From positions 1 through 9,227 of the forward strand of contig CAOJLW010000080.1 of assembly GCA_948438565.1 (NCBI GenBank): a stretch of 9,227 nucleotides of DNA. The letters are read 5' to 3'. Positions 5,991 to 9,227 of this stretch are shown here, in pieces. Numbering within the stretch: the first letter of the stretch is position 1; each line of letters starts with the position of its first letter. The translations under genes and the position numbers were made by a program. The DNA comes from an uncultured Lachnospiraceae bacterium (lineage in GTDB: Bacteria; Bacillota; Clostridia; Lachnospirales; Lachnospiraceae). Under the pieces are notes generated by a model. That model did no database searches. It worked only from the letters and a program-made list of their open reading frames with translations, and was not told the origin of the DNA.

Positions 5991-7493
5991 TCACATCCAC
6001 TGCATCATTTTCTTTGGCTCTAAACGGCGAATCCCCCCAAACGACATACACACGCTTAACGCAGAAACGCCGCATACAAACAATGCGGTAAACAGCGCCG
6101 TACCCATCGAAACGTCAAGCCCCAACACAACTTCATCTGATGAAGACTTTGTGATTTCCAAAACATAGCCGCCTGTTGCCGCTTCATACGCCTCCACGCC
6201 GGCCTTTGGCGCATTCATTCGCTCCAACGCGCCTGCGCACCTAGCCAGCATCGGCCCGGATAACACAAACGCCAAAACCAGCGCCATAGCCGACACCATC
6301 AGGCACTCCGTCAGCATCTGCCCAAACACCCCGCCTTTTTTGATTCCGATGGAAAACAGGACGCCCACCTCACGCCGCCTCCCCTGCACCCATAATTTTA
6401 ACACCAGGTACAGGATTACGCCAATGCCAAGCAGTCCCACGATCAACAGCGCCATAGCCAAGATTCGGATCCTCTGATATGGCTTCACCGCCGCCTGGTA
6501 AGCGGAGCTGTCCACAACCACATCGATATTGTTCAGATCCAACTCCTCCCAATTCCTGACACGCTGCATAATCGCATCCACTTCGCTCGGATCCTCCACA
6601 AAAAATTCCACTTCGCCATACCCTTCCCACTCATATGCGTGGCCGTCGTTTTGATTCTTCTGATTCTTTTCCAATATGGCATGGGTGTCCAGATCTGTAT
6701 AGATCGTATTATCGGCATAACAATCTTCATAGGTATATTCCGAAGGCTCCTGGCTGAAGTTGGTTTTAAACAAACCCACAATCTCAAGCTCAACCGGTTC
6801 CCCCCATGTTTTTAAGGGTTCTTCGCTAAATTGAAAGACTCCTTCCTTCGTCTCCACGATAAACGTATCCCCTACGGACAACCCATTCTCTCTGGCCAGC
6901 CATTCGGAAATCACAGCTTTAAAATGATCCCCTTCCTCAATATTGCGCCCCTGCGTAATCGTCAGGGCTCCTGTACGGAAATTTTTATGTATGGAACCGT
7001 TCCTACAGGGATACAAAACCGTGTTTTGCCGAAAAGCCTCCAGCTCTTCCGCCGTCATCCAACCGGCTCCCACTTTTTTCGCAAATGCAATCGTCTCCTC
7101 ATCGTCTGCTTCTGCATCCGCCCACGCGCCCGGTTTTAAGCGCAAATCCGTATTCGCATAATTGGACAAACGGACAGAATAGTCTTTCACTCCGTCCAGC
7201 GAAAGTATCTTCCCTATCATTTCATCGGTCACGGTAGGCCCAACATAAACGCTTGCGCCGCCCCCCTGTTCATAATCGAAATGCTCGCGATACATCTCAT
7301 TCTCTTCATTTGCTTTTAGAATAAACCCTGACGCCAGGCTTTTGCGCAGGCTGTCCGCCTGCCCCTTGGCGCTCTCCTGAAACGAAATCCCCAAAAGGAC
7401 AAAGCAGGACATCAAAAGCAAAAGCGCCATCAATAACACCGTCCGTCCTTTTTTCCGCGTCAGATACAATACCGCCCGTTTTAAAAAACTCAT
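5991..7493 (-). CDS. FtsX/MacB-like ABC permease, copy 2
   Basis: A 500-residue paralogue of copy 1 with the same layout: TM1 at about 17-38, an extracytoplasmic domain to about 342, TM2 at 343-369, TM3 at about 395-416, TM4 at about 461-488. The cytosolic loop reads QGRRREVGVLFSIGIKK and the tail LEPKKMMQWM. The ATG at 7491-7493 has GGGGAGG (7502-7508) 8 nt ahead. By hand count 112 of 500 residues differ from copy 1. Only two differences fall in residues 1-50, against 30 in residues 101-200 and 18 in 401-450, so the outer domain changes fastest and the membrane entry slowest. The gap to copy 3 upstream is 81 bp and the gap to copy 1 is 77 bp. I see neither a convincing promoter nor a terminator in either gap, so the three are probably co-transcribed. 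It is intact, with a standard start. The function beyond the permease family is not known. Confidence 0.88.
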   Translation of the reverse strand: MSFLKRAVLYLTRKKGRTVLLMALLLLMSCFVLLGISFQESAKGQADSLRKSLASGFILKANEENEMYREHFDYEQGGGASVYVGPTVTDEMIGKILSLDGVKDYSVRLSNYANTDLRLKPGAWADAEADDEETIAFAKKVGAGWMTAEELEAFRQNTVLYPCRNGSIHKNFRTGALTITQGRNIEEGDHFKAVISEWLARENGLSVGDTFIVETKEGVFQFSEEPLKTWGEPVELEIVGLFKTNFSQEPSEYTYEDCYADNTIYTDLDTHAILEKNQKNQNDGHAYEWEGYGEVEFFVEDPSEVDAIMQRVRNWEELDLNNIDVVVDSSAYQAAVKPYQRIRILAMALLIVGLLGIGVILYLVLKLWVQGRRREVGVLFSIGIKKGGVFGQMLTECLMVSAMALVLAFVLSGPMLARCAGALERMNAPKAGVEAYEAATGGYVLEITKSSSDEVVLGLDVSMGTALFTALFVCGVSALSVCMSFGGIRRLEPKKMMQWM

Positions 7494-7574
7494 AAACCAT
7501 TCCTCCCCTCATCCGATTCCAAAGATACAACTTTCCAAAGTAAACCATCCCCGCAGACTAAAATCCGTTTGCTC

Positions 7575-9074
7575 TCACATCGACTGCAGTAATTTTCTAG
7601 GTTCCATATGGCGAATCTCTCCAAAAGACAAATATACGCTGCATATGGAAACGCCCCATACAAACAATACGGTCATAAACACTGTCGCCATGGAAAGATT
7701 ATGTCCCAATACGACCTCGTCTGATGAAGTTTTCGTAACCACAAGCTTATAGTTATCTATTGCCGTCTCATACGCCCCCTTATCTGCCTTTGGCGCATGG
7801 ATCCGCTCTATGACGTTGGCGCATCCATCCAGCATCGGCTCTGACAAAACCAACGCCAAAACCAACGCCACAGCGGACACCAACAGACACTCCGTCGCCA
7901 TCTGGCCAAACATCTCCCTTTTTTTGAGTCCCACAGCAAGCAAAATGCCTGCTTCTTTTTGCCTCCCCTGCACCCATAGTTTCATGAGCAGATACAAGAT
8001 CACGCCAATTCCACCAAAACCCACTGCCAAAAGCGCCATAGCAAAAATACGGATTCTTTGATACGGCCTGACCGAAGCTCCATAAGCGCTACTATCTATC
8101 GTAAGCTTCAAATTCTCCAGATCCAGTTCGTCCCAATGTTCTACCTGCTGCATCAGGTTATCCAGCTCTCCCGGATCGTCTACAAAAAACTCCACTCGGT
8201 TATATCCCTGTAAATCGCCCAAATCCAAAGTAATATTCGTTTGATTTTCTTCCAGCCTGGCATGAGTATCCAAATCTATATACATGATATTCTCCACATA
8301 GCAATCTTCATAGGTAAATTCCGACGACTGCTGACTGAAGTTCGCATGGAAAATCCCTACAATCTCCAGCCGTATCGGTTCTCCCCATGTATTCATCGGT
8401 TCATCGCTCTGCTGAAAAATCCCTTCCTTGGTCTCTATGGTAAACGTATCCCCCACGGAAAGACCGTTGTTTTCGGCCAACCACTCGGAAATGACAGCTT
8501 TCTGACAATCTCCCTCTGCAATATTGCGCCCCTCTGCAATCGTCAGAGCTCCGGTTCTAAAATTTTGATGCATCTCGCCGTTCCTACAAGGATACAGCAT
8601 CGTTTGCTTCCGAGAGACCATCAGCTCTTCTTCAGATATCGAAAAGGCATTCATTTTTTTCAGATAAGCGATTGTCTCCTCATCATCCGCCTCCGCTTCC
8701 GCCCACGCGCCCGGCCTTAATTTTAAATCCGCCCACGCGAGATCGCTCATGTGAATAAAATAGTCTTTTATCCCGTCTATGGAGAGTATCTTCTCTATCA
8801 TTTCATCCGTAACGTTGGGGCCGTTATAGATGATTGAGCCGCCGCCGTTCTCATATTCGATACGTTTATGATAAAGCTCATTCTCGGTATTCGCCTCAAG
8901 CATAAATCCTGTCGCCAGGCTCTTTCGCAGGGCGTCCGCCTGCCCTTCCGCACTCTCTTTAAAAGAAATACCCAAAAACGCCAGACAGGACATCAAAAAT
9001 AAAAGGGCAATCATCAATGCCGTCCTTCCTTTTTTTCTTGTAAGGTACAAAACCGATCTTTTCAAAAAATTCAT
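7575..9074 (-). CDS. FtsX/MacB-like ABC permease, copy 3 (most diverged)
   Basis: A 499-residue member of the same tandem family, first in transcription order. It has a basic start MNFLKRSVLYLTRKKGRT, TM1 at about 17-38, an outer domain with FRTGALTIAEGRNIAEGD and AVISEWLAENNGLSVGD, TM2 at about 342-368, a cytosolic loop QGRQKEAGILLAVGLKK, TM3 and TM4 as in the other copies, and a tail MEPRKLLQSM. By eye it is about 60% identical to copies 1 and 2 and one residue shorter, with the gap near residue 285. It therefore represents the older branch, and copies 1 and 2 arose by a later duplication. A GTG 18 nt upstream (9092) was rejected: the ATG at 9072-9074 aligns with the paralogues and has GGGGAGG (9081-9087) 6 nt ahead. 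No clear promoter lies between it and the tRNA terminator. No ATPase partner is visible. The family call is secure and the substrate unknown. Confidence 0.87.
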   Translation of the reverse strand: MNFLKRSVLYLTRKKGRTALMIALLFLMSCLAFLGISFKESAEGQADALRKSLATGFMLEANTENELYHKRIEYENGGGSIIYNGPNVTDEMIEKILSIDGIKDYFIHMSDLAWADLKLRPGAWAEAEADDEETIAYLKKMNAFSISEEELMVSRKQTMLYPCRNGEMHQNFRTGALTIAEGRNIAEGDCQKAVISEWLAENNGLSVGDTFTIETKEGIFQQSDEPMNTWGEPIRLEIVGIFHANFSQQSSEFTYEDCYVENIMYIDLDTHARLEENQTNITLDLGDLQGYNRVEFFVDDPGELDNLMQQVEHWDELDLENLKLTIDSSAYGASVRPYQRIRIFAMALLAVGFGGIGVILYLLMKLWVQGRQKEAGILLAVGLKKREMFGQMATECLLVSAVALVLALVLSEPMLDGCANVIERIHAPKADKGAYETAIDNYKLVVTKTSSDEVVLGHNLSMATVFMTVLFVWGVSICSVYLSFGEIRHMEPRKLLQSM

Positions 9075-9119
9075 AGGCATCCTCCCCAACACATCAATCT
9101 ATCGTTTTTTTACAACGAC

Positions 9120-9166
9120 AAAAAAACGGAACCCGCCGCCAACCTTTGCGGATGACTAAGTCCCGT
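9120..9166 (-). terminator. Terminator-like hairpin after tRNA-Pro
   Basis: ACGGGAC (9160-9166) pairs with GTTCCGT (9126-9132), 7 bp with one G-U pair, followed by a run of seven T ending at 9120. The long loop contains an inner 4-bp stem (CCGC with GCGG, 9148-9151 with 9136-9139). It lies 10 bp after the tRNA 3' end and probably ends the tRNA transcript. Between it and the ribosome binding site of permease copy 3 there are only about 32 bp. Confidence 0.6.
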
Positions 9167-9176
9167 CCTAAAACAA

Positions 9177-9227
9177 TCGGGGTAACAGGATTCGAACCTG
9201 CGACCTCACGGCCCCCAGCCGTGCGCT
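9177..9227 (-). tRNA. tRNA-Pro(GGG), 3' part only
   Basis: The last 51 nt of a tRNA are present and the 5' part lies beyond the right edge. The anticodon stem CACGG/CCGTG closes a 7-nt loop CTGGGGG, which places the anticodon GGG at 9214-9216 with U33 before it and G37 after it, as expected for proline. A 5-nt variable loop, a T arm (GCAGG, TTCGAAT, CCTGT), the acceptor 3' strand TACCCCG and discriminator A follow. CCA is not encoded; the next bases are TTG. The acceptor 5' strand and D arm cannot be checked. Confidence 0.9.

Larger units (their letters stand above)
4411..9074 (-). repeat. Three-copy tandem gene repeat, unit about 1.58 kb
   Basis: The stop codons of the three permease genes are spaced 1580 and 1584 bp apart, and each unit holds one gene plus a gap of about 80 bp. 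Copies 1 and 2 share blocks of exact DNA identity; for example 5741-5787 and 7321-7367 are identical over 47 bp. The matching part of copy 3 (from about 8901) has several substitutions. The pattern fits two rounds of tandem duplication by unequal crossing over. No insertion sequence or inverted terminal repeat was seen at the unit borders. Confidence 0.9.

Noticed and set aside
8241..8720. Plus-strand open frame of 159 codons opposite permease copy 3
   Set aside because: It lies wholly antisense to a well-supported gene, has no recognisable domain, and equivalent long frames appear opposite the other copies.

Overview
The window looks like chromosomal DNA from an endospore-forming Firmicute, most likely a clostridium of the Lachnospiraceae type. 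The evidence is a full-length spoIVA preceded by a near-consensus sigma-E promoter, a short pyruvate kinase without the extra C-terminal domain found in Bacillus, strong GGAGG-type ribosome binding sites, and a tRNA without an encoded CCA. The genus is an inference. Every gene I can support lies on the minus strand, so transcription runs from right to left.

Reading in the direction of transcription, the right edge holds the 3' two thirds of a tRNA-Pro(GGG) gene and a terminator-like hairpin. A three-copy tandem array of about 1.58 kb units follows (4411-9074). Each unit encodes one roughly 500-residue FtsX/MacB-like ABC permease. The two left copies are about 78% identical by hand count and the right copy is clearly more diverged. 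No ATPase gene is visible next to them. The leftmost copy has lost its ATG and appears to start at TTG. A terminator-like hairpin and then a good sigma-A type promoter separate the array from pyk.

pyk (2769-4184) encodes pyruvate kinase. Next comes spoIVA (1171-2661), the ATPase that forms the basement layer of the spore coat, behind its own sigma-E type promoter. A two-gene nucleoside salvage unit follows behind another sigma-A type promoter: a trimeric-type purine nucleoside phosphorylase (186-1043), then, with a 4-bp ATGA overlap, the N-terminus of an amidohydrolase that runs off the left edge. The leader of this unit is almost filled by two consecutive hairpins, one with 15-nt arms.

The housekeeping genes are ordinary. 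The points most worth a second look are the triplicated permeases without an ATPase, the degraded start codon in one of them, and the structured leader of the purine operon. No CRISPR array, insertion sequence, phage gene or recognisable defence system was seen.
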